64,000 bases of DNA from Symbiodinium natans (GCA_905221605.1 CAJNDS010000401.1:83996-147995), one strand, 5' to 3'; shown: positions 19,089-28,098, counted from the stretch's first letter. Program-made: numbers and translations. The notes: generated by a model from the sequence alone, not told the origin.

Positions 19089-19333
19089 CTTCTTCCGCGG
19101 TCAGGCTAGCTTGCCTTTTTCCGCGTCGCTGTGTTCCTTTTGCACAGTCAACACAGCTTTTAGCCCGCTTCGCAAACAACGCGATGAGCGGTACAGACGG
19201 TACAGAGGCCACAGCTCCGTTCCTGTTGTTAGGTTGGACAATGGGAGGTGGCAGTCGGCACCGAACCAGCTGCAGTACAGCTAGCTGATGCAAAACCTGC
19301 CTGCTTGCTCCTTTCTTGTTCATGCGGATTTTT

Positions 19334-20350
19334 TCATGGAAGTGGTGCTGGACCTGGTGCAAGACGTACTTCCCTAGCTGCTCGGAGGTTCCGCGCTTCT
19401 CTGGAGTCTAATGCCGGTCTCCCTTCTGCCACCGCCTTGCGCAGGTCGCGGCTCACCATCTTGCTTCCAGGCCATCCCTGCAGCGTGAAGAGAGGTCCCA
19501 TGTCAGTGTATTCGATTTGCGAGATGACGTAGGTTTGTTCGCTCCAGGCTGTTTCAGTGACCCTGTAGGCTCCCCGACCCTCCCGAGGTTTTACCCGAAC
19601 TCTAACCCTATCGCCCACAGCCAGCTGCTGACGAGGTGGTGCTCCTCGCTTGGCCTGGGCGATCATCGTCTGCCTGGCACGCTCTGCTTGTGCGGGATTT
19701 GTGTAAGCTTGGTTCGGCGTCACTCCCGTGCCGGCGTGTGCCCTGTTGTTGTACTGCGCCAGGACATCGGGAAGCAGCTGGTACCACCTGTTCCTGGCAG
19801 CCAGGCCTGCTGAGATCCTGCGAACGAGTGCTTCCTTGAGAGTCCTGATTGCCCGCTCGACAAAGTAGGCGTGTCCTCTTGATACCACCTTGTCGATGTC
19901 AAAATAATCGAGTTTCTGCTTGAACTCAGCCTTGAATTCTGTACCATCGTCTGTGTAGACGTAGGAAGGGATTCCCAAGTCTCGGATTATTTGTCGCCAG
20001 GCTGTCGCTGCAGCTGGAGCGGTCTTGGAAGCTAGGGGTACTGCGGAGGCTTTTTTGGTGAAGGTGTCGGCCGCCACCATCATGTAACGGTAGGGCGTCG
20101 AGGAGAAAACAGACATGTCTGCCAGATCCACTTGAAGTTGGTGCAGGGGTTCAGTTGGAACGAAGCTGTTGTACCCTCGCTGAGGCCTGTCCTCTCTAGC
20201 TTTGACTCCCTCCATGAAGCGAGATACATCGGCCCTGGTGATTGTCGGATCTTGACGTCGTGCCTGCTTTAGCGTGTCGGCGATGCTGCCGAAGCCATGT
20301 CTAGGGTCTTCGTAATTTCTCTTGAGCAGTGCCTCTCTCGCAGCTGCCAT
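19334..20350 (-). CDS. int: Polinton RVE-family integrase
   Basis: A 338-aa integrase, expected to insert the element DNA. The N-terminal part has the Polinton-type pattern YEDPRHGFGS...ITRADV. The catalytic core shows VDLADM (first Asp), YTDDGTEF (second Asp) and YFVERAIRTLK (Glu). Only about 30 residues separate the second Asp from the Glu, against 35 in typical family members, with the shortening just before the Glu. The C-terminus has an SH3/chromo-like stretch (GDRVRVRV...ETAWSEQTYVI). It is convergent with the polymerase gene, as in many Polintons. The start at 20350 lies next to the 11-bp minisatellite block upstream. Confidence 0.9.
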   Translation of the reverse strand: MAAAREALLKRNYEDPRHGFGSIADTLKQARRQDPTITRADVSRFMEGVKAREDRPQRGYNSFVPTEPLHQLQVDLADMSVFSSTPYRYMMVAADTFTKKASAVPLASKTAPAAATAWRQIIRDLGIPSYVYTDDGTEFKAEFKQKLDYFDIDKVVSRGHAYFVERAIRTLKEALVRRISAGLAARNRWYQLLPDVLAQYNNRAHAGTGVTPNQAYTNPAQAERARQTMIAQAKRGAPPRQQLAVGDRVRVRVKPREGRGAYRVTETAWSEQTYVISQIEYTDMGPLFTLQGWPGSKMVSRDLRKAVAEGRPALDSREARNLRAAREVRLAPGPAPLP

Positions 20351-21566
20351 TTTTTGTTACTGCGAGGTTTCTTGTGGAAGCCTGGACGAACATAGATAGT
20401 GGTGGCGAGGTGTGCGAGGTGTGCGAAGCGACGCGGCCATCGCGCGTGTGGTGACCGTGTTGTGACCGTGTTGTGACCGTGTTGTGACCGCGTTGTGACT
20501 GCGTTGTGACCGTAGTGACTGTGTAGTGACCGTAGTGACTGTGTAGTGACCGTAGTGACCACGTAGTGACCGCATCGTGACCGCGTAGTGACCGCGTAGT
20601 GACCGCGTAGTGACCGCGTAGTGACCGCGTAGTGACCGTGTTGTGACCGTGTTGTGACCGTGTTGTGACCGTGTGTTGTGACCGCGTTATGACTGCGTTG
20701 TGACCGCGTTGTGACCGTGTTGTGACCGTGTGTTGTGACCGTGTTGTGACCGCGTCGTGACTGCGTAGTGACCGCGTAGTGACCGCGTAGTGTCGCTTAA
20801 CCGCCTTAGCCTCGCGCTCTTCATCGCGCTCTTGATTGCGCTTCTCTTTCTTCTGCGCCTTGCGATTCTTTCTCTCCTCCGCCATCGTATCGTTCTTCTT
20901 CATCATCTTGCGCTCCTCCTTCTCGCGCTTCTTCTCCTCCATCTCGCGATTCTTCTCGCTCTTACTCTCCTCGCGCTCGCGCTGCTGCTCAGGAGTCGCG
21001 CCCGTGCCACCTGACTGTCGTGGTGTCCGAGCTCGAGACGCGCACAAGGCCTCAAGTCTTGCGAAGCCCACGGACATGGCGTCCAAGAGGACATCCCGGT
21101 TCTTGTCGCCGTTGTTGCAAATCTCCAAAGTCGACGCAGCGCTCGAAGCTTCAACTTGCTGGATCACGCGGTTGGCCTCGCCCGCAGCGACACTTTGAAG
21201 CATCTCGCGTTCCCGCTTTCTCGCCAGCTGCTCCTCTCTCTGGCGCTTCATCAAAACTTGCTCCTGGATCTTCAGATTCTCGATCTGCGACTCGGACAAG
21301 GGAACGCCGCGCATGGTGGTTTTCCACTTGATCTGGAAACGAACATCTCCAAGCAATTTCTTCACTTTCGTTTTCCCCTCAACGGGTGCGGTCATCTCAA
21401 CGGGCGTGGTCATCTCAACGGGTGTGGTCCCCTCAACGGGTGTGGTCATCTCATCGGGCGTGGTCATCTCAACGGGCGTGGTCCCCTCAACGGGCGCGGT
21501 CATCTCAACGGGCGTGGTCATCTGAACGGCTCTAGATCCTAGGCGCGACCTCCTAGAGGATGACAC
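20301..21566 (-). CDS. Charged coiled-coil protein with hexapeptide repeats, unknown
   Basis: A 421-codon ORF of which about the first 262 residues look like protein. The N-terminus has about nine hexapeptides of the form M/G-T-T-P-V-E, encoded by 18-bp DNA repeats (21375-21530). A conserved-looking core follows (GDVRFQIKWKTTMRGVPLSE), then a long Lys/Glu/Arg coiled coil. The last 160 codons read through the 11-bp minisatellite and overlap the integrase start, so the functional end is uncertain. It could be a structural or DNA-binding accessory protein; no family is recognised. Confidence 0.45.
   Translation of the reverse strand: MSSSRRSRLGSRAVQMTTPVEMTAPVEGTTPVEMTTPDEMTTPVEGTTPVEMTTPVEMTAPVEGKTKVKKLLGDVRFQIKWKTTMRGVPLSESQIENLKIQEQVLMKRQREEQLARKREREMLQSVAAGEANRVIQQVEASSAASTLEICNNGDKNRDVLLDAMSVGFARLEALCASRARTPRQSGGTGATPEQQREREESKSEKNREMEEKKREKEERKMMKKNDTMAEERKNRKAQKKEKRNQERDEEREAKAVKRHYAVTTRSLRSHDAVTTRSQHTVTTRSQRGHNAVITRSQHTVTTRSQHGHNTVTTRSLRGHYAVTTRSLRGHDAVTTWSLRSLHSHYGHYTVTTVTTQSQRGHNTVTTRSQHGHHTRDGRVASHTSHTSPPLSMFVQASTRNLAVTKNGSCERGTAQEKLRRP
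20444..20792 (-). repeat. Internal block of the 11-bp minisatellite
   Basis: About thirty units of the TIR minisatellite (read here as GTGACCGCGTA/GTGACCGTGTT) lie between the integrase gene and the coding part of the next gene. Orientation matches the right inverted repeat. Shorter degenerate copies lie at 21726-21775 and 22036-22083. Confidence 0.85.
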
Positions 21567-22395
21567 TCAGCTTCGAATTTGGAGCTTTAAATGGCTTCAA
21601 AAAGATACGTGCGCGTTGTGCCGCTTGTCCCGACCAGGCAGAGAGTCCGTGCACATCTCAGGCTCAATTCTCCGAGGCCGCGACGATTGTCGCCAGCTCC
21701 AGAAGATCGGATCAGAACCTCGGAAGGGTCACTACAAGGTCACCACAGGTCACCACACGGTCACTACACCACGAGGCTAAGGGCTCGCTACACGCTCAAA
21801 AGAGTTCCTGCATGCTAGCTGAAGTTCAATCTCAGTTGAGCACTCAACCTGTCTGTAGAAGTAGGCGTTGGGCCTGTGCGCAGACGCAGGCGGCGGCAAA
21901 TCCGAAACTATTTAGTCACGTCGAGGCTTTGCTAGAAATGCAGACGCTCTCACAGCTTTCTGAGCTTTTAAATCAAGCCACCGCAGGCGTGCCAGAACTC
22001 TTGGGCCCGCACGCTCAAAGACTGGAATCCGGCCTGGTCACTACAGGGTCACCACAAGGTCACCACAAGGTCACTACGCCCACAAGCGCTCCCAAGCTCA
22101 AGCTCCTATGCACTGCAAGGTTCGGCTCAAACTCCACTCAAGAAACCTGGCGAAAGCCTTAAAATCCCTTAACAAGCATCTGAGGTTGTGCGCTTTGAAG
22201 ATGATGAAGACGGCGATGACCTGGGAAGCAGAAGAAGCGAGGTGTAGTGCGAACGAGCGCGAAGTCTAACAGCAAACCGTCACTACCCAATAAACACCTA
22301 TCAAGTTACGCAGCGTCCACTTACCCTTCAACAGCTGCCTTTTGCCGTCGGCTGGTTCATCTGAGCAGGAACGCTCTCTGGCAATCCCGCAACAC
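21567..22395. other. Stretch without a supported gene
   Basis: A 200-codon plus-strand ORF (21560-22162) crosses two short minisatellite patches and has no recognisable pattern, so I do not call it a gene. Nothing else is visible. Confidence 0.4.
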
Positions 22396-23121
22396 TCACT
22401 GACGGCGGTCTGGCTTCATCATGTCAGCCAATGCTCGGCTCAGATCTAGTGGCTCAGCGACAATGCCCAACTTCCGACTGTAGTGAGCACCCAGGTCGCG
22501 GAGCAAGTACACCTCGCCGGTGTATTCAGTATCATTCCACAAGCGAAGCACAACCAAGCCTGGCGGCTCGTGCACTTGCTCGCTCAGCCTACCATACAAC
22601 AATGATTGTGACACTTCTGGAAAAGATACATTGAGAGGGAACTCCAGCGAGATGTTTTCGTGGGCAGCAAAAGCCTGCCACATCAGCGGGTTGTTCGCCA
22701 AAAACTTGTTGATGCCGCTGTTACTGTAAGGGATGGATGATAGACGCGTTGTTTGCGCAAATGCCGCAAAATCCCTGAACATCTTCTCCAACCAGAATTT
22801 TGAACTCACTGACAAGTATTTGAGCTGGAGCAATCTATATTTGGTAGCAGCCTCCTCCAGAGCAGCCTCTGCGTCCCTCTCGGCAAGCATCTCCCTCTGG
22901 GCAAGCTCCACGGCAACTCGTGTGACGTTCGCATCATACCCGTTTACATTGAGCACACTTTGCGCCATTGTCACAAACCTGTCGACACAAGCAGCGTTGC
23001 GGCTCTGCAGCTTGTAGCGTCTGACATGCGTCTTCATCCCCACGAAAGCGTGGAACTCCACGAGCGCCACCACACAGACACTGGCAAAGGAACGACGCAC
23101 CATGTTCCGCAACCTGTACAT
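22396..23121 (-). CDS. Hypothetical protein with N-terminal membrane anchor
   Basis: A 241-aa ORF with natural protein composition. Residues 10-28 form a hydrophobic segment (FASVCVVALVEF) after a basic N-terminus, suggesting a signal anchor with the bulk outside the cytosol or in the virion lumen. A Glu/Ala-rich helical part (about 85-105) and a mixed alpha/beta C-terminal region follow. No family is recognised. It belongs to the minus-strand group between the integrase and the methyltransferase block. It could be a virion membrane protein or a host-derived gene. Confidence 0.55.
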   Translation of the reverse strand: MYRLRNMVRRSFASVCVVALVEFHAFVGMKTHVRRYKLQSRNAACVDRFVTMAQSVLNVNGYDANVTRVAVELAQREMLAERDAEAALEEAATKYRLLQLKYLSVSSKFWLEKMFRDFAAFAQTTRLSSIPYSNSGINKFLANNPLMWQAFAAHENISLEFPLNVSFPEVSQSLLYGRLSEQVHEPPGLVVLRLWNDTEYTGEVYLLRDLGAHYSRKLGIVAEPLDLSRALADMMKPDRRQ

Positions 23122-24258
23122 TGACAGCGCGCTGTTGGCAAGAGATGCCTACGGATCACAGTGTGAGCAAGCCCTTCTCAATTGGGCAAAGAGCCACGGA
23201 AACTGGCACTTGCCAAATGGCGCGCCTTCATAATGACGTAGCTGATGTAGAGGAAGCACGCAAGCACTCTGAGGTTCCAGCGAAACGCCAAATTTGCTTC
23301 CCACCCGCCCCTACAGATGCCGCGTCTACAACATCGCCGTGCTCACTCAATGTTGCTGCGTGTTGCAAGCTGCCTACCGTGAAGTGTTGTTGCCAGAGAC
23401 CTGTTGAACCGCGGCGCGGAGAAACACAACTTCAACTCAAGCAGTGCTGGGACGTGGGAAGGGGCCCTACGGGTTAGGGAAGTGCAAAACGTTCGCAAGG
23501 CTGGTGGCGATCAAGCCTACTGCAGGGTCGAGGGGTTCGGGTGCCCTGAACCAATCTAAAAAGAAGCGGGCAAACGCACTCTAGCAAAATGTTACTGCAA
23601 CAGTCGGCGGACCTAGCTAGAATACCACTACAAATCAAAAAGAAATGGCATCAGTGAGTAAAGGCGAGCAGCACCGAGCATCTGGTGAGACTGCGTCCTA
23701 AACCCCCACGGATCAGGTCGGCGACAGCCACAGGCTCGCCGCGAGTTGACACTGAACACCCGAGGCCACGAATCCTTGAGGCAACCCTAAGGGACGTATC
23801 CGCCGAAATCGCGCTCTCGCCACAGTCGGGTGTGAAACGGCCCGGCAAAGCCTTTCGGACCATGCGCGGGCCTTCTCGAGGCTGGCTGTGTCGCTTTGGG
23901 CCGGCGGGCTCGGCGGGTGAAACATAGGCAGGACGCGCCCCGAAGATCGGGACCGAGGCGGTTCCGTGATGGCCGGCGATTCCGCGTGGCTGTGTTCGAC
24001 CCATCCTAAACCCTCACCGACCACGTTCCGTGGCTGGCCGGCACCGATCTGACAGGAAAGGCCGTCTTGGCCAAAATCGTGCTCAAACCCAAGGCGGAGG
24101 ACGCTCCGAATTCGAGCTCTCGCCTGTGCGTGGTCGGCTCGCAAAACGACCGGCTGTCGAGGGCCGTTCGGGCGCACCCTCCCCGAGCGACTTCAGAATG
24201 CGAAAAAATCGGGGTGCGGCATGGTGTTTAGGGCCAATCCTGGTTTTTTCGCGCAGAA
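23122..24258. other. 1.1 kb without recognisable genes
   Basis: Only short overlapping GC-rich ORFs on both strands, none with a domain-like pattern. No repeats shared with the rest of the window were noticed. Confidence 0.5.
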
Positions 24259-24846
24259 TCAGGCAGAGGCAAGATTCGAAAACGGACACCGTTGGCTGCT
24301 CGGCTCCTTCAGCATGAGATCGGTAACTTCGACCAAGAGTCCGCATTGCGCCGTCATCAGCCAGACCTGTCGCAGTTCGCACCTCACCTTGCATTCCCGA
24401 CCGGTGAGGTCGCCTGGGTCCTCGAGCTTCTCGCCCTTCGGACCCCAGATCCGCACCCTATCCCAGTCCATCTTGGTCTTCAGAAAAGCTTCGCAGCGAG
24501 CGTTCGTCTTCAAGCATGAGAGGAAGCGGTCCTTGACTTCCGTTTCCGTAAGAACCTTGCCGAAAAGCCTGCTATCCTTTATCGACAGCGCCGCCAGGCT
24601 GCGGACGAGGTGTTCCTCGACCCCGCGGAAGAGCGTTTTAACGCCCTCGTCGGCTTCGAGGCTGAGCGACACCCGACGAGCGTCGGGATCCTTGAACCCG
24701 CTCGGGTGCCAGAGGATCTTGAGCCACTCGGCGGACGACCACTCAGGCGCGCGTACGCCCGCGCCGCGCAAAGGGAAGAACTTCCCTCCCTTCTTGTTGA
24801 AGGACAGATCGCCGAGCTCAACTGCCAGGGCTGGCTTACCGCTCAT
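24259..24846 (-). CDS. Hypothetical early-type protein, possible ssDNA-binding fold
   Basis: A 195-aa protein. I use the ATG at 24846 (MSGKPAL) because it sits 26 bp from the divergent plus-strand start in an AT-rich gap; an upstream in-frame ATG at 24939 would overlap that gene. The sequence has natural composition, with WGPKGE and a C-terminal beta-rich part (GRECKVRCELRQVWLM, then LLVEVTDL). That C-terminal pattern recalls OB-fold single-strand-binding proteins of algal DNA viruses, but this is only an impression. The divergent arrangement with the late block suggests a different transcription phase. Confidence 0.5.
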   Translation of the reverse strand: MSGKPALAVELGDLSFNKKGGKFFPLRGAGVRAPEWSSAEWLKILWHPSGFKDPDARRVSLSLEADEGVKTLFRGVEEHLVRSLAALSIKDSRLFGKVLTETEVKDRFLSCLKTNARCEAFLKTKMDWDRVRIWGPKGEKLEDPGDLTGRECKVRCELRQVWLMTAQCGLLVEVTDLMLKEPSSQRCPFSNLASA

Positions 24847-24872
24847 GCTTCTTTTTTCTCCCGAATAAAAAA
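24847..24872. promoter_or_regulatory. Divergent AT-rich promoter gap
   Basis: The 26-bp gap between two divergent start codons reads as poly-T on one side and GAATAAAAAA on the other. It is strikingly AT-rich in a GC-rich region and is the likely control point between the minus-strand and plus-strand gene blocks. Confidence 0.45.
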
Positions 24873-25073
24873 ATGTCGTTCGCTGAACGAGTCGCGACGC
24901 CTGCGGCTTCGGGAGAGTGCCTCTGCGCGCTGATCGCACTGTTCGGTGTCATCGTGACGATGTGGCTTTTCTCGTCGCCCTGGGAAAAACATGAGACTGC
25001 TGGAGTTGTTCTCCGGCAAGAAGAGCATCGGCCGTGCCTTCGAGGCCATTGGTTGGCAGGTAACGAGTCTTGA
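24873..25073 (+). CDS. Small single-pass membrane protein
   Basis: A 66-aa ORF starting directly after GAATAAAAAA. Residues about 18-36 (CLCALIALFGVIVTMWLF) form one clear membrane segment. The last 28 codons overlap the methyltransferase gene in another frame. Small one-pass proteins are common in virion gene blocks of Polinton-like viruses. No family is recognised. Confidence 0.45.
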   Translation: MSFAERVATPAASGECLCALIALFGVIVTMWLFSSPWEKHETAGVVLRQEEHRPCLRGHWLAGNES

Positions 25074-25629
25074 CTCCGACCCGCACAGCCACCCCACCAT
25101 CTGCGAGGACATTCTGGAATGGGATTACAGGACCTTCCAGCCCGGACACTTCGACCTCGTCTGGGCCAGCCCCGTGTGCACCGAGTTCTCTCGAGCGATG
25201 ACACGTCGACCCCGTCGCTTGGAGGAGGGCGACCGCTTGGTGCTCCGAACCATCGAGATCATAGGGTACCTCCGCCCGCGGTGGTGGGCCATCGAAAACC
25301 CCAGGAGCGGGCTGCTCAAGAGTCGCAGCTACATGAAAGGCCTGCCCTTCGATGACGTGACCTACTGCCAGTACGCCTTTCGCTATCGGAAAGCGACCCG
25401 CATCTGGAACAATCTGCCCTGGCACCCCAGTCGACCCGTGTGCTGCAGGAGTCGCCGTTGCGAGGCCTTCAACAACGGCCGCCACATCGAGACGGCGCAA
25501 CGCCAGGGCGGCAGAGTACGAATCGGCCAGAGCCGGGACCAACTCTACTCCATCCCGCCTCTGCTGTGCGAGGAGATCGCTGCGAGTGTAAATGAGCCTC
25601 TACGAGTGCTACAAAGCACTGTGGAGTAA
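24991..25629 (+). CDS. C5 cytosine DNA methyltransferase, compact
   Basis: A 212-aa enzyme expected to transfer a methyl group from S-adenosylmethionine to cytosine C5 in DNA. Motif I is LELFSGKKSIGRAF (residues 4-17). The catalytic loop is SPVCTEFS (60-67, Cys63; the residue before the Cys is Val where Pro is usual). Motif VI is AIENPRSG (Glu102), and a motif VIII-like stretch is FRYRKATRIWNN. It is short for the family, with little room for a target recognition domain, like phage and algal-virus enzymes. It ends 2 nt before the ATPase start. It may protect or silence element DNA. Confidence 0.85.
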   Translation: MRLLELFSGKKSIGRAFEAIGWQVTSLDSDPHSHPTICEDILEWDYRTFQPGHFDLVWASPVCTEFSRAMTRRPRRLEEGDRLVLRTIEIIGYLRPRWWAIENPRSGLLKSRSYMKGLPFDDVTYCQYAFRYRKATRIWNNLPWHPSRPVCCRSRRCEAFNNGRHIETAQRQGGRVRIGQSRDQLYSIPPLLCEEIAASVNEPLRVLQSTVE

Positions 25630-25631
25630 AG

Positions 25632-26444
25632 ATGGGCAAAATCAAGGTGTTCAAAACACCCGATTACCGAATCAAACAGCCGCGGGATCCAATCGTCCCC
25701 CGCGTGCCGTGCACTGGCATGCTGCTCGGACCCTCGAAATCGGGCAAAACAGTGGCGTTGATCAGCTTGCTGCTGGACCAGTACCGCACGGCCAGCGGTG
25801 AATCCGTTTGGGAAAGACTGTACTGTTTTTCGCCTTCGGTGTTTATTGATGATGCCTGGAAGCCTGTGATCAAGTTCATCGACGTTAATACGCAGCGTGA
25901 AAAAGTGCTCTTCGACACCTGGGACGAGGGAGCCCTCAGGACCATCATCGAGCAGCAACGCAAAATCACCAAGACCTCGAAGGACATGGGACTCAAGAAG
26001 CTGTATGGTGTTGCCGTAATAGTCGACGACTTCAGCGACCAGCCTGAGCTCCACAAGAAGAACGGGGAGGGCGCACTGGACACCCTGCTGTGCCGGGGGA
26101 GGCACCTCCAAATCAGCACCATCCTATCGTGCCAGAAGCTCCGCGTGGTGAGCAACTGCATTCGGGTCAACCTTCAATTCATGTGCATCTGGCGCCTCCG
26201 CAACGCTCTGGAGATTCAGGCTGTCATCGAAGAGCTCAGCGCTCTCCTGCCCAAGGAAGAGCTCCACGCCATGTACCAGGAAGCCACCCGCGAGCCCTAC
26301 TCCTTTTGGTTCATCTATTTCCTGAAGCCAAAAAGCGAGATGTTCTACAAGCGCTTCGAAGAACGCTTCGTGATCGAAAATGGGGACCATCCTGAGCCAA
26401 GTGGCGGGCAAGCTCCTCGGGGGCGGCCCGCTCTGCGACAGTGA
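25632..26444 (+). CDS. A32/FtsK-HerA-type genome packaging ATPase
   Basis: A 270-aa ATPase expected to pump the element DNA into capsids. Walker A is GPSKSGKT (residues 33-40), Walker B is VAVIVDDF (about 133-140), and a sensor-like stretch follows (RHLQISTILSCQ). Length and pattern fit Polinton and adintovirus packaging ATPases. It starts with AGTAAAG before the ATG, the stop of the methyltransferase being part of that box. The 3' end overlaps the minor capsid gene by 65 nt in another frame. All key residues are present. Confidence 0.9.
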   Translation: MGKIKVFKTPDYRIKQPRDPIVPRVPCTGMLLGPSKSGKTVALISLLLDQYRTASGESVWERLYCFSPSVFIDDAWKPVIKFIDVNTQREKVLFDTWDEGALRTIIEQQRKITKTSKDMGLKKLYGVAVIVDDFSDQPELHKKNGEGALDTLLCRGRHLQISTILSCQKLRVVSNCIRVNLQFMCIWRLRNALEIQAVIEELSALLPKEELHAMYQEATREPYSFWFIYFLKPKSEMFYKRFEERFVIENGDHPEPSGGQAPRGRPALRQ

Positions 26445-27345
26445 GTGCAAGAACATCCACTGCTGCACCAGCACCCAGCGCGTGGTCGACCCACGCTGGC
26501 CCTACCCCGAGCGGGCCCGGCAGATCAGCGACTCCACGGCCTCCGAGAAGTCGACGGGGCGGAGCTTCTTCCGCCGTACAAGAAAGAGGATGAGCTGTAC
26601 AATTTACGTGGATAGCCGCAAGCGCACCGCGGGTGACGACAGCAGCTTCGAGTTTGACATCGGGGAGACCATCCACCTGCAGACGGGCGCCAGGCTCTCG
26701 GTGCTAAAGTTCCGTGTGGCTGATGCCTTTCTCTCCACGGACCGCGGCTTCTACATGTACTGGATCGACGAGGCCCTGCAGACCCTCAACTGGGCGGTGC
26801 TCCCGGTGGGCGCCTACACAGGGGCACGCCTGGCCGCCTGGATCAGCAGCAACTATGGCTCTGCGACTTACGTGGAGCAAACCAACGAAATCGGAGTGGC
26901 CTACGACGGGAACAGGAGCATCTTGAACGATGCCGAGATCCGGAGCCTCTTTCCCGGCTCCGGTTCCTATCCCGCGGGCGCCACGCCCAGCCGGCCGCTT
27001 TCGATTAACCACCTCCTGGGTCCCAGCTTCATCGACGGAGCGCTGCAAATCTTCACGTTTGTGACCATGAATCCGTACTCAGAGTTGCTGCTCAGATGCA
27101 GCACCCTCGCCACAGCCGCCGACATCAAGGGGCCTTTGGGTAACGATATCATCTGCAAAATGATTATCGACAAAGGCATCGGAAACATTATGCAAACGAG
27201 AACGGACGAGGGTCATTTCGTGAGACTCCACGGCCCCATTACCTTGCGCACCCTCCGCTTTAAGCTCACCGACGTCGACGGACATGTGGTAAACACCCGT
27301 GGCACCTCCGTTTCCTTCGCGATTTTCCTCGACTATGAAACTTAA
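26380..27345 (+). CDS. Penton-like minor capsid protein with N-myristoylation-type leader
   Basis: A 321-aa ORF. The part from Met71 (26590) has the layout of Polinton single-jelly-roll pentons: IYVDSRKRTAGDDSSFEF near the start, LSVLKFRVADAF, a G-A-Y strand-turn and a C-terminal VSFAIFLDYE strand. The first 70 residues begin MGTILS, a good N-myristoylation consensus, and include a Cys cluster (residues 19-29) and a basic stretch (RRTRKR). Either the leader belongs to the penton or the penton starts at 26590. It overlaps the ATPase gene by 65 nt and is followed by the small late genes. Confidence 0.8.
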   Translation: MGTILSQVAGKLLGGGPLCDSECKNIHCCTSTQRVVDPRWPYPERARQISDSTASEKSTGRSFFRRTRKRMSCTIYVDSRKRTAGDDSSFEFDIGETIHLQTGARLSVLKFRVADAFLSTDRGFYMYWIDEALQTLNWAVLPVGAYTGARLAAWISSNYGSATYVEQTNEIGVAYDGNRSILNDAEIRSLFPGSGSYPAGATPSRPLSINHLLGPSFIDGALQIFTFVTMNPYSELLLRCSTLATAADIKGPLGNDIICKMIIDKGIGNIMQTRTDEGHFVRLHGPITLRTLRFKLTDVDGHVVNTRGTSVSFAIFLDYET

Positions 27346-27362
27346 ATGTTTAATGAAGTAAA

Positions 27363-27718
27363 ATGGCGGAGGAAAATGAGGTCGTTGTGGAGGAAACTCC
27401 TCAGGAGCCTCCAGCGACTGAGACCCCAGAGCCTGCTGAGGAGCCTGCTCCGGCCCCCGTGCCCCGAGACGCCAGCAACCCCAGCCAAAGCGACGAGGGC
27501 GTCCGCCCGGAAGCAAAAACAAACCCAAGCCGCCGAAAACGGTCCCGGTTGAGGAGGTCGCAGCACCAGCTCCCGAGCCCTCGCACGCTCCGCAGGCTCC
27601 AAAGGCTCCAGCCAATCCCGAGCCTGCCCCTGAGCCCCCGCAGGCTGCCCCGCCAGTGGAGCCTGTGAGGATGACGCCCGCCCAGGAGCGGGCTCTAAGG
27701 TACATGGAGACAAGATAG
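27363..27718 (+). pseudogene. Proline/glutamate-rich late protein, -1 frameshift
   Basis: Starts at an ATG after GAAGTAAA. The first 50 codons encode an acidic Pro/Glu/Ala-rich chain. Near 27515, in GCAAAAACAAACCC, the natural-looking coding switches to the -1 frame, which keeps the same Pro/Ala/Glu composition and ends at 27718 with QERALRYMETR. No standard -1 slippery heptamer is present (only five A), so a one-base loss or consensus error is likelier than programmed shifting. It may be a disordered core or scaffold protein. Confidence 0.5.
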
Positions 27719-27770
27719 ATACATGCAGCTTCTTGCCCGAAACACTCTGGAACTGTAAAGAAGATGATAG
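27710..27770 (+). other. 61-nt insertion or candidate intron
   Basis: The frame ending ...ALRYME at 27709 reads on naturally as NLERRNEPQMLRQ from 27771. Between them lie 61 nt with an in-frame stop, both ends carrying GATAG. This may be a short intron with non-GT start, or an insertion that split one gene into two. Confidence 0.4.
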
Positions 27771-28094
27771 AACCTCGAGCGGCGCAACGAGCCTCAGATG
27801 CTGCGCCAGTTCCACAAGATGTACCCGAGCTACAACCTCAATCCTCTGATGCGCCGGCGGCACCAGCAGCTCGTCGAGGCCCAGGCCTTCAACGAGTGGC
27901 TCTCGAACCGCCGCCTCCGCCAGGAGGGCGAGACCTACGCCGACGAGCTCGGCAGGATGACGGAGGCCGTGAACCGACGGATCCCCCAGCTCCGCTACGC
28001 TCCGGCGGAGCGCGCGGGCATCCAACGCATGGCGCGGGACGTGGCCGCCGGCAGGAACACCAGTGACTCCCAGGTCTACGGGGGGATGCTGTAA
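27771..28094 (+). CDS. Basic helical late protein, possibly the C-terminal half of the 27363 gene
   Basis: The first ATG is at 27798 (98 aa: MLRQFHKMYPSYNLNP...). The frame is open from 27771 and joins sensibly to the upstream gene if the 61-nt segment is removed. Rich in Arg/Glu/Gln with regular hydrophobic spacing, so helical. No family is recognised. An overlapping plus-strand frame from 27764 is Pro/Arg-rich and looks like a shadow. The stop is followed within a few bases by GTAAATG, the start of the next gene. Confidence 0.5.
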   Translation, partial: NLERRNEPQMLRQFHKMYPSYNLNPLMRRRHQQLVEAQAFNEWLSNRRLRQEGETYADELGRMTEAVNRRIPQLRYAPAERAGIQRMARDVAAGRNTSDSQVYGGML

Positions 28095-28098
28095 GTAA

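Noticed and set aside
23651-24004. Hypothetical gene on the minus strand
   Set aside because: GC-rich overlapping frames on both strands with no domain pattern.
27510-27525. Programmed -1 frameshift site
   Set aside because: Only five A precede the C, so the standard A-AAA-AAC heptamer is absent, and no clear downstream stem was found by eye.
27764-28066. Alternative plus-strand ORF of 100 aa
   Set aside because: Pro/Arg-rich shadow of the more protein-like frame from 27798.
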